Shown here: positions 24,601-35,733 of the stretch, in pieces
Layout: each line of letters starts with the position of its first letter
Position numbering within the stretch: position 1 is the stretch's first letter
DNA from: Antedon mediterranea
Lineage: Eukaryota; Echinodermata; Crinoidea; Comatulida; Antedonidae
NCBI RefSeq assembly: GCF_964355755.1
Contig: NC_092671.1
Location: forward strand, 38,707,304 to 38,767,303
Direction of reading: 5' to 3'
Length of the DNA: 60,000 bases
Made by a program: the position numbers and the translations under genes
Notes under the pieces: model-generated
The model's database searches: none
What the model was told of the DNA's origin: nothing
The model's input: the letters and a program-made list of their open reading frames with translations, nothing else

Positions 24601-25205
24601 TAAGCTGATGACATTGAAAGGATTTGTGAGTCGGCAGACTATTCTACAAAAATTAAAAACAACAAGTGACCATGCAACGATGATGACCTGCGACGACCTA
24701 ACTAGGTCATTTCAATTCATTATGGGACATACTTCCTCGCTTCCTACAATGACATGGTTTATGGTTTCTAGGTCCAGACAACGACCGACAATATATCAAA
24801 TAATCTTGTTCCTTGGTGGTCAGTCGTTAAAATGGCCTGTATACTTAGAATAATGTGCATTTCTTGCCTATAAAATTACAATAGACCTTCTAAATTAAAT
24901 GTTAAAATGTTGCATTATGTTTATGGGCGTGGACACTTCCATCTGTTCCATTTGTTGTATCGCAGGAAATTGATGAAACATTGAGTTCGAGCAGTTTGAA
25001 AAGTGCAGACTGAAACAGATTAGGAAATTGGAAATACCATTGTTATTGTATTTAAATTAGGTCTTTGATCCTTGTGTATAATAACATAATGCGTTTGATT
25101 AGTTTACAATGTTTTTTTATATCCGTTTTTATATATAAAAATCATTCATTATTTTGATTTTGTCTATTTTTGGAATGTGAATAATTCATGTTCCTTGAGA
25201 AAGAA

Positions 25206-25211
25206 AATAAA
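25206..25211 (+). terminator. Candidate BMPR2 poly(A) signal
   Basis: AATAAA in GAAAATAAATCTTGAA, about 850 bases after the stop codon. Other AATAAA strings exist (including one at the stop), so this choice is tentative. Confidence 0.35.
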
Positions 25212-26406
25212 TCTTGAATTTTACATTTTCAAGTAAAAATTGCGAATGAATTAAATTTGAGGATGACCGTGATGCTACAATATATAAATTAAATTATGTT
25301 GTTTAATGTATAAATTATTTCTGAATAAGACATAGATCATGGATGTAAAATGATTGATGGAATTGGAAGTAAATACCCTAGTTAGTACAGTAATTTAATT
25401 TTAAATACATTTTTTTGAATTTGATTACTCCTATCCCAATTCTGATGTTTTGATTTTTTTATGTTAGAAATGATTTGAATCAGAGGTACATCCCCTTTAA
25501 TTGACTTAAACCTTGATTGTATCATAATGAAATACAGGTAACGATAATTAAAATCAGGGTTTTTTAAACACATAATATATATTATTTATTAACAACCCAT
25601 TTATTGTAAACGTGGAATTGCAACTTTTACAATTAACAGTATTTGTTTAGATATATTATTATACTTAAAAGGATTTTAAACATCGCCCTTACCACCACAA
25701 AGATAATAAACACACTTGGGTGCAAAATGCGAGTGTACAAAAACAGCTCATTTACACAATTAATTACAATATTATCAATTATAATAATTCATGATTACGA
25801 TGTATGTATATATGCTGTATATTGACTTTGAACATAGAGATGGCTAAGCTACAACTGGTAGTGGTTGAGTCATTCCACTGTAACTAAAATTGTGAAAAGG
25901 TTCTGCCTCAACTACTTTCCATATAACAATATGTAATGTTTTAGCTTGACCATTATTTTAAAGTTAGGCCTATGTGATACATGTATGATATATGTATGAC
26001 ACTGTATCTAGAATTTTCCTATGATACTGGCTACTAATGTAGATACAGTGCCAAGAATTGCTACAAATTGTAAATTCTATGTTTATACATCATGAAATGA
26101 TTGTTTAAGTATTGTTTCTTCTCAAACGATAAAATTATGTAAATGTTGTATTATATATTTTTAAGAGAGTGTGTTTGGAATGAGAGGTGTACTTTTAATT
26201 ATTCCCTATTTTTTACAAGTTTAGTGAATCAGTATTTTATAAAATGCTTACAGATGTAAGTAGACGATAAGATGGGTACCTTATTTTATTTTATTAATAT
26301 TTTGAATATATAAAAATTGGAAGATAGAGGTACACATATCAGCATTATAAAAGTTGATTTTGATTTCTAAATTTGTTTACCTTTTAACTATTAAATTGCT
26401 GAAATA

Positions 26407-26590
26407 TAAAGCCCTGTCCACACTATCAAACTTTATGTGAACAAAAAATTTGATGTGCATATATATGGAAATGATGTCATACCACTACCATATTTGGGAA
26501 CATCGCACTTTTTTGTCGCGTGCAATGCGAATCTACAGCTCACTATGTCGGTCAGTTGATCAAACTAGTTTGATAGTGTAGACAGCTTAA
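26407..26590. mobile_element. Family A MITE copy 13 with internal insertion
   Basis: Both ends are present. About 40 extra bases (from GCGTGCAATGCG) lie between the core and the right TIR. Confidence 0.85.
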
Positions 26591-27643
26591 ATGATGGTGC
26601 TAAACACACTTGCATCTCCATTTACACACTCACAATATTAAAACTTCTTGGGGCTAAATATTTGTAGTAGGTACTGTCATTAATTATTGGATTTTAAAAT
26701 TGCTAAAGAATTGTGGTTTAGCATTCTAAAAATACTTTCTGGAGTCTTTAAACTTGGTTCGAAGACGGGTCACCTTTTTTTGTCAGACTGCTAGTAATTA
26801 AGGCACTGTTAAATATTGGTATAATATGTATGCACCTTATTCCACTGGTAAAAACAATCTTCATGTACTACTGTATGTGCTTTTTATGCGGGTTTCTAAA
26901 AATGAAACTGATTTTTTAGACTAAAACTTGCAGCCTAAATGTTGAAATGTAAATAATCAAGTGTTTCCACCCTCTATAGTATTTGTGTAGTTAGTGTTTA
27001 AGCAACAAATTCATTGTACTAATATTGTAGCATTTAATCAAGGAATGTGCATGAATTTCTGGCAGGATTTCTTTTTCTTAAAATCTAACCAGCAATAGAA
27101 GGTACCTTCTAAAGACATTAAAACAACAAAATTGAATTGTAAAAGCGGTATTATGTGTTATATATACAAATAAGAAACGTGGAGAAGTTTTATAGGCCCA
27201 CTTTTATCAGTAGGCCAAATCAGATACCATCAGAAAAGTTGACTTTTTATCATAAAAGCTAAAGTTGTTTCCAAAAATTGTCAAGGCACATGCAGGTACG
27301 TAAACAATGGACACTTATTTGCCGTGTAGCTTAGCTTACAAATAGAGGGAATTATTATTTTCCATAAGAAACCGGGAGGTACGAATGATTTAAAATTTAA
27401 TTTTTTTTAATTTTCATGTACAGTCTGCAAAACAATCTGCTGCCCTCTGTCAGGTTCAATGGCTTCATAATTTAAAAAACTCAAATCTGAATTCATGCAT
27501 TTTTCTAATTTATTTTATGCAATATACACTGTAAATTAAAAATGTAATATTAATGGTATTGAATATAAGAATTGATCAAACATTCTGTCCAACAGCTAGA
27601 TACTGTTTAGTTTACAGAAGCTCTTGTTCTTCACAAAACCAAC

Positions 27644-27649
27644 TTTATT
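27644..27649 (-). terminator. NIFK poly(A) signal
   Basis: AATAAA on the minus strand, 17 bases after the NIFK stop codon. Confidence 0.55.
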
Positions 27650-27665
27650 TCATTTATAGTCCTCT

Positions 27666-27974
27666 TTATTTTTTATTTTTTTTCTTCATCAATTTTGCTT
27701 GAACTTTTTGTAATACTTTTGATGATCCCTTTTTCACAGATTTCTTGTTTTTCCCGCTCCCCTTCGTTGCAATACACTCGTCTTTTGCGTCATCATCAGG
27801 TAGGTCCGTCGTTTTGAAACTGATTTCATCGTCTGGGGTTACTGGAGCGGATGCTAGAAATTCTTTCATAGTTTCTCCACTTTTTGATTGCCTCGTTTTT
27901 GGTGTTTTATTTGTTTCTTTACTCTTTTCAATAGAAAGTAACCCGGAATTCTTCAGCTTTTCCCATTGCTCACT
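27666..27974 (-). CDS. NIFK: NIFK exon 5 (last)
   Basis: Acceptor TTTTATCTACAG. Encodes [19 protein letters not shown], the TPDDEISF segment and a Lys-rich end KLMKKKNKK. Confidence 0.93.
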   Translation of the reverse strand, partial: SEQWEKLKNSGLLSIEKSKETNKTPKTRQSKSGETMKEFLASAPVTPDDEISFKTTDLPDDDAKDECIATKGSGKNKKSVKKGSSKVLQKVQAKLMKKKNKK

Positions 27975-29726
27975 CTGTAGATAAAAAACAAGAAATTTAG
28001 AGCATCTATAAAAATGTAAGTAAGATATTATTGTGTAATGTTAAAAAAAAAATGTGCATTTGTTTTAAAGATGGCTGTGGTTACATACAACACTGTTTTG
28101 GTTCTTTAGTTATTTTACCAATTTCACAAACTATTTAAGACGTAAATGGGGTAACAACCTGTGACATACAGCCTACTGGGCTGAATCGCGCACAGGTGTG
28201 GACGACACTTAACTTTCTTTTCCCCTAAAAGTCTGTTTGCGTCGAGTGCTGCCACCAAACAGTGCCAGTTCATCTGTCCACAATAACAGGGGCTGAATGG
28301 GTAAACCCCCTGCCTAAACTTGTTACTTACACAACCATCAAATTCATAATCTATTCCAGCTTTCGCTATTTTCTTCTGTCTTCGTTTACTTTGCTTTGCT
28401 CTTTTTGTCAGCAGCTTAAGTACTCTGCTTCCATCAGCAGTGAGGGCACTGTTGTGTTTTGAAATTGCTTTTCTTTTTATAACAGAAGGATTGAAGAAGC
28501 GCCGGTCACAGCCTTTAAACATGTCTGGGTGTATCTTTTCTTTTGCGATGACATGACCTGTAATAGAAAAATAATATTATGGTTTTTTTTGTCCTGTACC
28601 ACAAACCAATGCTACATAAGTTGAAAATAATTGTTTTCAATTTAAATATTGTACATACAAGTACTCACATTTTAATAGTTTGTTGTAAGTGAGGTAGTTG
28701 TTCATGGTTTCAGCTGCAATCTTTGCTACCTCGTCAAACTCAAACTCTACAAATCCATAGCCTTTAGAGCGTCCACTCTAATGAAATAGTAAAAACAAAA
28801 TATAGTTATGTTCAGAAAGTCATTAAAAAGAACAAAATATGGAGCCTGTAAGACCCTTTGAATTATCGTAAATCAATGCACTATTATTAAGGTCAAGTGC
28901 GTTAATTTGGGAATCATGACTGGTTTAACAACAACTGATACTAACCTTTGTTGACCTACTGAGTTTCAATCTTGTAACTGTGCCAAATTGTGAAAAGAAG
29001 TGGCGCATTTGTGGCTCGAAAAATCCATGAGGAATGTGTCCAACGTACAAAACACCTGGTTCAATATTCGTGCTCTAACAACAAAAAATATGGTGATGAT
29101 ACGAAGAATGGTGACGATAGTATCGAAAGAAAGTAAGAAATATATTTTAGTTTTTATAAATAGTATTTATTATAGGTATGGGCCTACTAGAAACTTTAAA
29201 ATAAAAACTCAGTATTACTGAAAATTAATTTATAAACTGTTAAACTCTAAAAATGAGAAACTTTGTTCAATGTGCCCTCCCAGGCCTCACTTTTTTTTGT
29301 AGTAAATTCAAAATCAATCATTTTTTCATTCATTTAATAATAATATTGAATTAATTAAAATCATAATTGTTGTTCAAATCCCTTTTAAAAAATTTAGTCA
29401 TTACAGTAGGCTAGACCTCCTAGTAAGGGTCAAAATGTACCTTACAAAAAAATTATTAAGGCATTTAATAAAAAAACGAATCGTTCTGGGCCGAAGCGTC
29501 TTGGAGCGAAACATCCCGGGCCGAAACATACCGGATGGATAGAACTTGAAAGTCTAACCTGCCCGCCGCCGGGCCTAGCTAGGCTAGGCCTAGCTAGGCC
29601 TAACTAAAAAGATTTTAAAAACCAATTAAAACACTGAAAATGATATACCCTTGGTTTTAACTGCTTCACTTTTTCTTCGAACTCCTTTTGCATTTCACTA
29701 TTAAGAGCAATATGTTGACCTTCCAT
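27666..29726 (-). CDS. NIFK: NIFK-like nucleolar RRM protein
   Basis: Homologue of the Ki-67 FHA-domain-interacting nucleolar phosphoprotein, which acts in pre-rRNA processing and coats mitotic chromosomes through Ki-67. Five exons in minus-strand order: 29726-29649, 29074-28946, 28777-28669, 28557-28331, 27974-27666. All introns are GT-AG and phases agree, giving 283 residues (human about 293). An N-terminal coiled segment is followed by one RRM with RNP2 LYVGHI and RNP1 KGYGFVEF. Then come the family signature [16 protein letters not shown], a basic stretch [20 protein letters not shown] and a Lys-rich C-terminus. The TPDDEISF segment lies where vertebrate NIFK has its Ki-67-binding region; whether the phospho-threonines are conserved is not clear. 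The start is the only ATG before the RRM. Confidence 0.95.
28331..28557 (-). CDS. NIFK: NIFK exon 4
   Basis: Acceptor CTATTACAG, donor TGT/GTAAGT. Encodes [16 protein letters not shown] and [18 protein letters not shown]. Confidence 0.93.
28669..28777 (-). CDS. NIFK: NIFK exon 3 (RNP1)
   Basis: Acceptor TTTCATTAG, donor AAT/GTGAGT. Encodes [19 protein letters not shown] and [16 protein letters not shown]. Confidence 0.95.
28946..29074 (-). CDS. NIFK: NIFK exon 2 (RNP2)
   Basis: Acceptor TTGTTGTTAG, donor AAG/GTTAGT. Encodes [16 protein letters not shown] and [16 protein letters not shown]. Confidence 0.95.
29460..29535. repeat. Short GGCCGAAAC-type repeat in NIFK intron 1
   Basis: About three imperfect 16-20-bp units (CTGGGCCGAAGCGTC, TTGGAGCGAAACATC, CGGGCCGAAACATAC). 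Possibly a transposon end; not identified. Confidence 0.4.
29649..29726 (-). CDS. NIFK: NIFK exon 1
   Basis: ATG at 29726-29724, donor AGG/GTATAT. Encodes 26 residues, [20 protein letters not shown] then KQLKPR. Confidence 0.9.
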
Positions 29727-30215
29727 CTTATAAATTTGTTTTTATCTAACTTTTTATCAAGCGCAGACGACAAAAAACGAATCACACATGTACATTTTGA
29801 GAGAGGCGGATGATGCGCATGCGCGCCACCAAGATGAAAATGTGTACTTTCATTTTATAACCTTTAACCTTTGTAAACCATGCTTATAATTAATAATTCC
29901 TAATTCAGGATTTGAATTAAAATACTTGTAATCATACATTTAAAATAATTTTATAGTGTTGAATTTTTTTATTACGAAAATAATGGTTGTTACAACATTT
30001 TTAAAATTAATTTTATGTGAACTTTAAAAACATACATCGCGGTTGCTATAGGAAACCGATGTACACAAATAAAGTGTGTGAGGATTGGATCACAGTGTGA
30101 TTTTTTAATTGATTGATTGGTTGTGTTTCACACAAACACGTACAGAGAAATGAACAAGATTTATAGTTTTATTGTAGATAAAACAACTAAATGAACAATG
30201 CTTTAATTGGCCATA
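29727..30215. promoter_or_regulatory. Candidate bidirectional promoter between NIFK and MDH1B
   Basis: The two start codons are divergent and 489 bp apart, with no other gene between them. The NIFK side contains a CpG-bearing patch with an NRF1-type palindrome. The MDH1B side is AT-rich. Both 5' UTRs must lie in this interval unless upstream non-coding exons exist. Confidence 0.6.
29814..29825. promoter_or_regulatory. NRF1-type palindrome
   Basis: TGCGCATGCGCG matches the NRF1 consensus YGCGCAYGCGCR exactly, 88 bp upstream of the NIFK ATG. Confidence 0.6.
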
Positions 30216-30237
30216 ATGGCTAAGTTTGTAATTGCAG
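30216..30237 (+). CDS. MDH1B: MDH1B exon 1 (coding part)
   Basis: ATG GCT AAG TTT GTA ATT GCA G, donor G/GTTTGT. Too short to be found by length; identified from MAKFVIA and phase. Confidence 0.88.
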
Positions 30238-33200
30238 GTTTGTGCCTTTATTTACTCTTCTTTAATTTAAATTTCACAATCTGTTTATAAAGCCCGCAGA
30301 TATATGATATAAAGATAGGCTAGGCTTGGAGGCCTAGCCTAGAGTAGGTAGGCCCAGACTGAGGCCGAGCAGCAGCTAGGAAATTAATAAGCCTAGGAGC
30401 CTACTTTAACCTGGATGTAGGCCTATGCCTAGCCTACCTAATATGTAAACGATAATATGCCTAGGCTATGAAGAATTGAATTGTATACAAACAAATTACA
30501 ACACTCGAAATTGTAAAGAGAATGTAAAAAATAATACAATCAATAAATGGAAACTGATTATTTTTTAGGTCATGCGGATTGTCCGTATTATGCCAAGACT
30601 GAATTATTGGCAGATAATCTCCAAACAAATCTAGCTGACTTTAAGATACATAAGATCGTGAAAACATCTGGAGAATGGGAGGTTAGTAAAACAAAGACCA
30701 TTCTTATTTTTTATTTAATTTATCTATTCTTACTTTAATACTTTTTGTATATTATGATAAGTAGACTTATATTTACTTGGTGTTTTTTTATTTTTGATTA
30801 ATCATATCTGTTTTTACTTTAACATTATATTAATAATGAAACAATTTGCATGGCATCTGTGTTTTGTTTGGTATCATCATTACTATTATTAGGCCTAATT
30901 ATTTAATAAATGTCTTCTTTTTTGTTTTTAAGGAATGGTTAAATACCACATGCAGCAAGAATGGTTGGTGCCATAAAAAGTCTCCTATTGTTTGGAGAGA
31001 GCTTATTGACCGAGGCGGCAAGGGAGTTCTGATAGGTGGTTGTAATGAATTCCAAGAATATGCTCACGGTTACTACGGCATTAAATCAGACATGAAAAGC
31101 TTAGATATGAATAAAGTTAGTGAAGAAAATCTGTGTACAAAGATTACGACCATTCAGGAGGATGAATATCTAAAGAGCCTTAGTAATCCATTGAAAGTTT
31201 GTATCACGAATGCTTCTAAACCCATGGCTTACTACATGGTGTATGAAATCGCAAGAGGTGATGTCTTTGGGACAACCACAGAAATAAATTTGACTTTATT
31301 GGTAGATGACAAAGACAGTGGTGCAATTAAAGGTCTTGAAATGGAGGCACAAGATCTGGCTTGTACACTTTTGAGAAAACTCACCATCACAAGTGACGTC
31401 AAGGAAGCGTTTGACGGTGTCAGTGCTGTTGTCTTCTTAGATGGCTCTTCCCTTAAACCAGAAGAATCTCGTGAAGATTGGTTAAAATTAAATGGTAATC
31501 TGTTCAGAGAATATGGCAGGACCCTGAACGCTATCGCTGCCAATGATGTCAAGGTGTTAATTGCTGGTGATGGTCCTTTAAATTTCAATGCCTACATGCT
31601 CGGAACCACAGCGCCAGCAGTGGCTCGACAAAACATTGTGGCTATGGCGCGGTTACTTGAGAACAGAGCCAAGGCAGCGATTGCAAGGAAGCTAAATGTC
31701 AACTCGGCATTCGTTGTAGACTTAATTACCTGGGGAAATATTAGTGGAACCAGTCTGACTGACGTCAATAAAGCATCTGTACATCAGTATGACGGAGCGA
31801 TAGTAGGACCTGATTGGTACTCAAGACCTGTCAAAGAAATGGTTCATGATGACAAATGGCTGTCTACTGAATTCTTTGACAGCATAAAAAACCATGAAAG
31901 TACTCTTACAAAGACTATTGGACATTGTGCCATGCTTTCAGCAGCTTCTGCAGTTATTGGTGTCTTGAGAGATTGGTGGAATGGTTCGGAGAATGGAACA
32001 ATGTTATCGTTAGGTGTCTTTTCAGAAGGTATTTTATTTTTGTTATGTAATTGTGCAAACAAGCGCAGACAAATTATATCAGTAATGCTCTGTCTACATT
32101 ATCAAACTTCATGTGACAAAAAAGTGTGATGTGCCCAAATATGGTAGTGATGTACCCAAATATGGTAGTGATATGACATCATCATGTCCATATATGGGCA
32201 CATCATATTTTTTTGTCACATACAGTTTGATAGTGTAGACAAGGCTTTATTAAATCTAGTAAGACCGTGTTCGTACGGCGATTGAAATATACGTTTATTT
32301 GGTTTTTACCCTTGGGGTAAAACCCATACGACGTTCGTACGAATAAACAAAGTACCGGTAAGCTGACACGAAACCAATTAAGATCGGAATTCTTAGGTCA
32401 AAAAGCGCCCTCTGTGCGTCGACCCATATCAATTGACATGGCGTGTTGACAAATTCAACTGGATATTGCATGTCGTTTCGCGCGCGAATTGTTCAATTAT
32501 TATTTTTCAATCGACAACCAGACCTATATATTTATAATACTGTACATCGAATACAATTTACTTTTTAAATAAATAATGATCGAAAATCCTGCTAACGTAT
32601 GTTGTTTGTTGACCACGTGTATTTATCGTGCGAGCCGAACTATTGTTGTGAAAATTCCCTTTAATGTACACGCACTGTACCCCTCTTGTAAAAATCACCA
32701 TGTGTATTCATCGTGCGAGCCGAACTATTGTTGTAAAAATTCCATTTAACACGCACTGTACCCCTCTTTAAATCGTGCGAGCCGAACGGTTGATGTGGTA
32801 ATTCACAGACACCAGGCTACCACAATACAGAACTCCCTGCCGTTACATGTACATTATAAGCCACCGATTCGCAAGTTCAGGTCACCGGAAAAAAACCAAC
32901 GAGTTGATTATTTATATATAATTTTACAAAACAATAGATATACATTCGCATTAACGAAAAAGAACATTTTAAACAATAATTGTTAAACAATCAGAAAGCT
33001 TATTTGAGGTCGCGATTTGACATGACCCCGTTAACGCTTGATTAATTATACCCCGAGGCAGCGTGTAATTGGAATGGGATTGAAATAACCAGTAAAGTTG
33101 GTGGATTTTTCGTCCAGATGGTTTTTTAATTTTTTATAGCCAGAGGCGTAAGTTAATTGCCACACGCGACCTCACAGTTGGAAGTACACGGTAGTTTCAG

Positions 33201-33976
33201 TCCCGTCCGAACGGGCCCCTGATGATAGTGTGTTAATAGAATTAAAACTGGACAATTGCAAGACACATGCTGTGCTACTGTATATACACAAATTTATTTA
33301 TTATTACATCTGTCCTTGATGTTAGGCAATCTTAAGCTCTGTCTACACTATCAAACTTTATGTGATGTGCCCATATATGGACATGATGATGTCATGTAAC
33401 TACTATATTTGGGCACATCACACTTTTTTTGTTACATAAAGTTGGATAGTGTAGACAGAGCTTAAGATCCATTCTTGATTTGTGTGATTGTTTCATGATC
33501 CTTATTTTCATTTTTCTTCTTATTTTCATTTTTCTCCTTATTTTCATTTTTCTCCTCTAGGTTGGTATGATCTTCCGTCTGACATCATATTCTCTCTTCC
33601 TGTCAAGTTCCACAAAGGCAGTTACGAAGTTGTCCAAGATCTTGATATCAACGATGACGACAAACGGACTCTAGAGAGTATCGCAAAAGAACTAATTTCC
33701 GAGAAAGAAGTCATATTTCCACCTTCACATACCAACACTCCAGCACCATCACCAGTGAATACTGGTGAACCTCAAGTGTTTGGCACCACAGAGACCAGTG
33801 AATCGAAACCTGTCACGGAGGAAAATCCTGAAAGTGTCGCGGCTGAGACTGCAGATGTCAATATTGATCGTACTGGTCCGCTGTCAAGAATTGTTGAAGA
33901 GGCCGAGCCAGATAGCAAAGACGGGACAAAAGCTAATAGTGAAAAATTACCTACAGAACCAATAAGTGAAGACTAG
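30216..33976 (+). CDS. MDH1B: Malate dehydrogenase 1B-like protein (probable pseudoenzyme)
   Basis: Four coding exons (30216-30237, 30569-30681, 30933-32028, 33561-33976) give 548 residues (human MDH1B 518). The N-terminus MAKFVIAG is the same as in human MDH1B and fixes the start. Residues 1-100 look glutaredoxin-like (CPYY at 12-15, SPIVW near 62, LIGGCNEF). The rest is an MDH fold: [64 protein letters not shown] and FSLPVKF. The NAD-binding GxxGxxG is lost (ITNASKPMA), and the catalytic His of WGNH is Ile. Human MDH1B, as I recall it, has the same WGNIS, so loss of dehydrogenase activity is probably ancestral. The C-terminus after residue 460 is an acidic, Pro/Thr/Glu-rich tail. The gene is head-to-head with NIFK. 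Confidence 0.95.
30569..30681 (+). CDS. MDH1B: MDH1B exon 2
   Basis: Acceptor TTATTTTTTAG, donor GAG/GTTAGT. Encodes [18 protein letters not shown] and [14 protein letters not shown]. Confidence 0.94.
30933..32028 (+). CDS. MDH1B: MDH1B exon 3
   Basis: Acceptor TGTTTTTAAG, donor GAAG/GTATTT. It carries the end of the glutaredoxin-like part and nearly all of the MDH-like fold. The frame stays open past the donor into intron and MITE sequence, which is not coding. Confidence 0.95.
32083..32249. mobile_element. Family A MITE copy 14
   Basis: Full length, 55 bp after the MDH1B exon 3 donor. Ends TAATGCTCTGTCTACATTAT and TTTGATAGTGTAGACAAGGC. Confidence 0.92.
32611..32790. repeat. Tandem duplication, about 2.5 copies
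   Basis: ATCGTGCGAGCCGAACTATT recurs at about 32626 and 32711, with a partial third copy (ATCGTGCGAGCCGAAC) at 32772. CGCACTGTACCCCTCTT follows the first two. Confidence 0.85.
33218..33309 (+). repeat. Inverted repeat, left arm (MDH1B last intron)
   Basis: This 92-bp arm pairs with 34021-34109 in inverted orientation with few mismatches, e.g. TTAATAGAATTAAAACTGGA and its reverse complement. Confidence 0.93.
33332..33465. mobile_element. Family A MITE copy 15
   Basis: Compact full-length copy with symmetric ends CTTAAGCTCTGTCTACAC and GTGTAGACAGAGCTTAAG. Confidence 0.93.
33561..33976 (+). CDS. MDH1B: MDH1B exon 4 (last)
   Basis: Acceptor TTTTCTCCTCTAG. Encodes [20 protein letters not shown], then [14 protein letters not shown] and an acidic tail ending EPISED. 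The acceptor tract consists of three tandem copies of a 20-bp TTTTCATTTTTCTYCTTA unit. Confidence 0.93.
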
Positions 33977-34020
33977 ATATTAGCTATTGTATGAGTGCAG
34001 AAGTATTCATCCATGGGATG

Positions 34021-34109
34021 ATGTAATAAGTTAAATAAATTTGTGTATATAGCACACCATGTGTCTTGCAATTGTCCAGTTTTAATTCTATTAACACAAG
34101 ATCATCAGG
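34021..34109 (-). repeat. Inverted repeat, right arm (MDH1B 3' UTR and end)
   Basis: Reverse-complement partner of 33218-33309. It covers the MDH1B poly(A) signal region. The arms enclose the last exon with a loop of about 710 bases. Confidence 0.93.
34034..34039 (+). terminator. MDH1B poly(A) signal
   Basis: AATAAA 58 bases after the stop codon, inside the inverted-repeat arm. Confidence 0.6.
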
Positions 34110-34486
34110 AGACTTACTAGATTTAATTTTATTACCGTAATTTGGTTGCGACTGATAAATACCAATTGTGGAAAACTATGAAAACTGTTTTTTTGCATGC
34201 ATGCTTAAACAGTGCATAATGAATAACATTGATTGAAAACACTGTATTTTGGGATTAAGATATTATTTCTCCATGCCCTTCTAATATCTGTTAGTTTTTA
34301 GTGTAGTTTTTGTTACTTTCTTTTTTTGTGGATCTCGTGTGGGTTATTCAACGGCCATTTATAAAATAGTTTATAATAAAATCATTGGGAATATCCAGCA
34401 CATCTCATTATGTTTATAAATATGTACAGTAACATTGTGGAATAAGTTCAATGAATTTTAAACTCCCGCTAGAATACGTAAGTAAG

Positions 34487-34640
34487 CTTGGTTCCCACAA
34501 GCGACGCAACACAAGGACGTGACGCAACGTAATTGATTTGACCAATCACAAGCGATGGATTATTCGAACAGTGGCTTGTCATTGGTCGACTCGCTTCAGG
34601 GAGATACTGCCGACATTGTCATTGGCGGCGGACCTCAGCC
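34487..34640. mobile_element. Family B MITE copy (right end lost)
   Basis: AAGCTTGGTTCCCACAAGCG followed by GACGCAAC and CCAATCACAAGCGATGG. An inverted CATTGGTCGACTCG part follows, then similarity ends. Confidence 0.75.
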
Positions 34641-35733
34641 TTCGCGAAATCTCAGTTCATACCATTGAATTGTTATTATAGAGTTTTATACTAAGCCAAA
34701 TCCATTTGTCATTGGCACACGAAGGTTCTTCACAAACCTGTAATTGTGCGTGCGCAAGGTTTTTTGTTGTACCGTATTAATTAGCATTGAGCATCTCAAT
34801 TTGCTACGGAGTACGACTATGCATATTGTGACGTTTCTTCGCCGAACAAAATCCGTAAAAACTGTCGTCGAGTAATCAAGTTCATTTATTCACCAATAGT
34901 ACAATTACAATAAGTATTCTTTTTTTCAATCGACTCGTGAGGAAGAGCACGTCCAAAATGTCTACGCATGCGCAATTAATTTACCATGACGTATCTAGTT
35001 CCCTGGTCATAATAACACTAATAATCGAAATCTCCCCTTATCAAATTTAGAGAAATTATTAAATATTCGTCAATTATTACTCAGACCTACATTTAGGTCT
35101 GCGCGCAGTTTCTTCGATTACGTAGTACACCCAGTATCCATTCGCACGCATGTTTACAAGTCCGAAATCTTTACCTTTCAAAATATCAAGTGTTGGATGT
35201 TAACTTGGACCAGCTGAAGCGGGGCATGACGAAGCATGCAACAACTTTGATTGAAAAACGCTGATTAAACTAGGAAATCGATCGATGAGCATTCGCATCA
35301 ATTACGATTAGAACGTTACATGATAAACGGCGGCGCCAAATTAACGTAGACAGAACGTCGATATAGGATGAAGCGAATGAGAATGGTATGCCAGCATTTC
35401 GTCACTTCTTACGTATTGATTATTTTATGAAACAATAGATACCATCAAAAACTACTAATCAACAACCTGATGTAGTTTGGTAAAGTGGCAGTCGGGCATT
35501 CACGTTTTACTCGACAGATCTCGGTCATCCTGTTGAACGCAAAGGATAAACTAAAGGTTGGCATGGTGCGCTCTGAATAAACACGTCACACGAGAAGCGA
35601 CACGCGCGCGTCAGGCGGCGTTCAAACGAAAGAGAGTCGCGTGAAGCTTCGCGCGTAAATTGTTCGGTGTGCACACACCGGTCTTTATAAGTTGTACAAG
35701 TATCTGCATATAAACATACCCAAACGCATATTG

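Larger units (their letters stand above)
24357..27643. other. BMPR2 3' UTR and intergenic DNA
   Basis: No further gene seen. The proximal part is the BMPR2 3' UTR, with a family B fragment at about 24510-24600 and a candidate poly(A) signal at 25206. The rest, up to the end of the convergent NIFK gene, is AT-rich with one family A MITE. Confidence 0.65.

Noticed and set aside
32250-32400. Possible palindromic element around GTTCGTACG repeats
   Set aside because: GTTCGTACG occurs twice and the segment is locally symmetric, but no consistent terminal repeats or target duplication could be defined.
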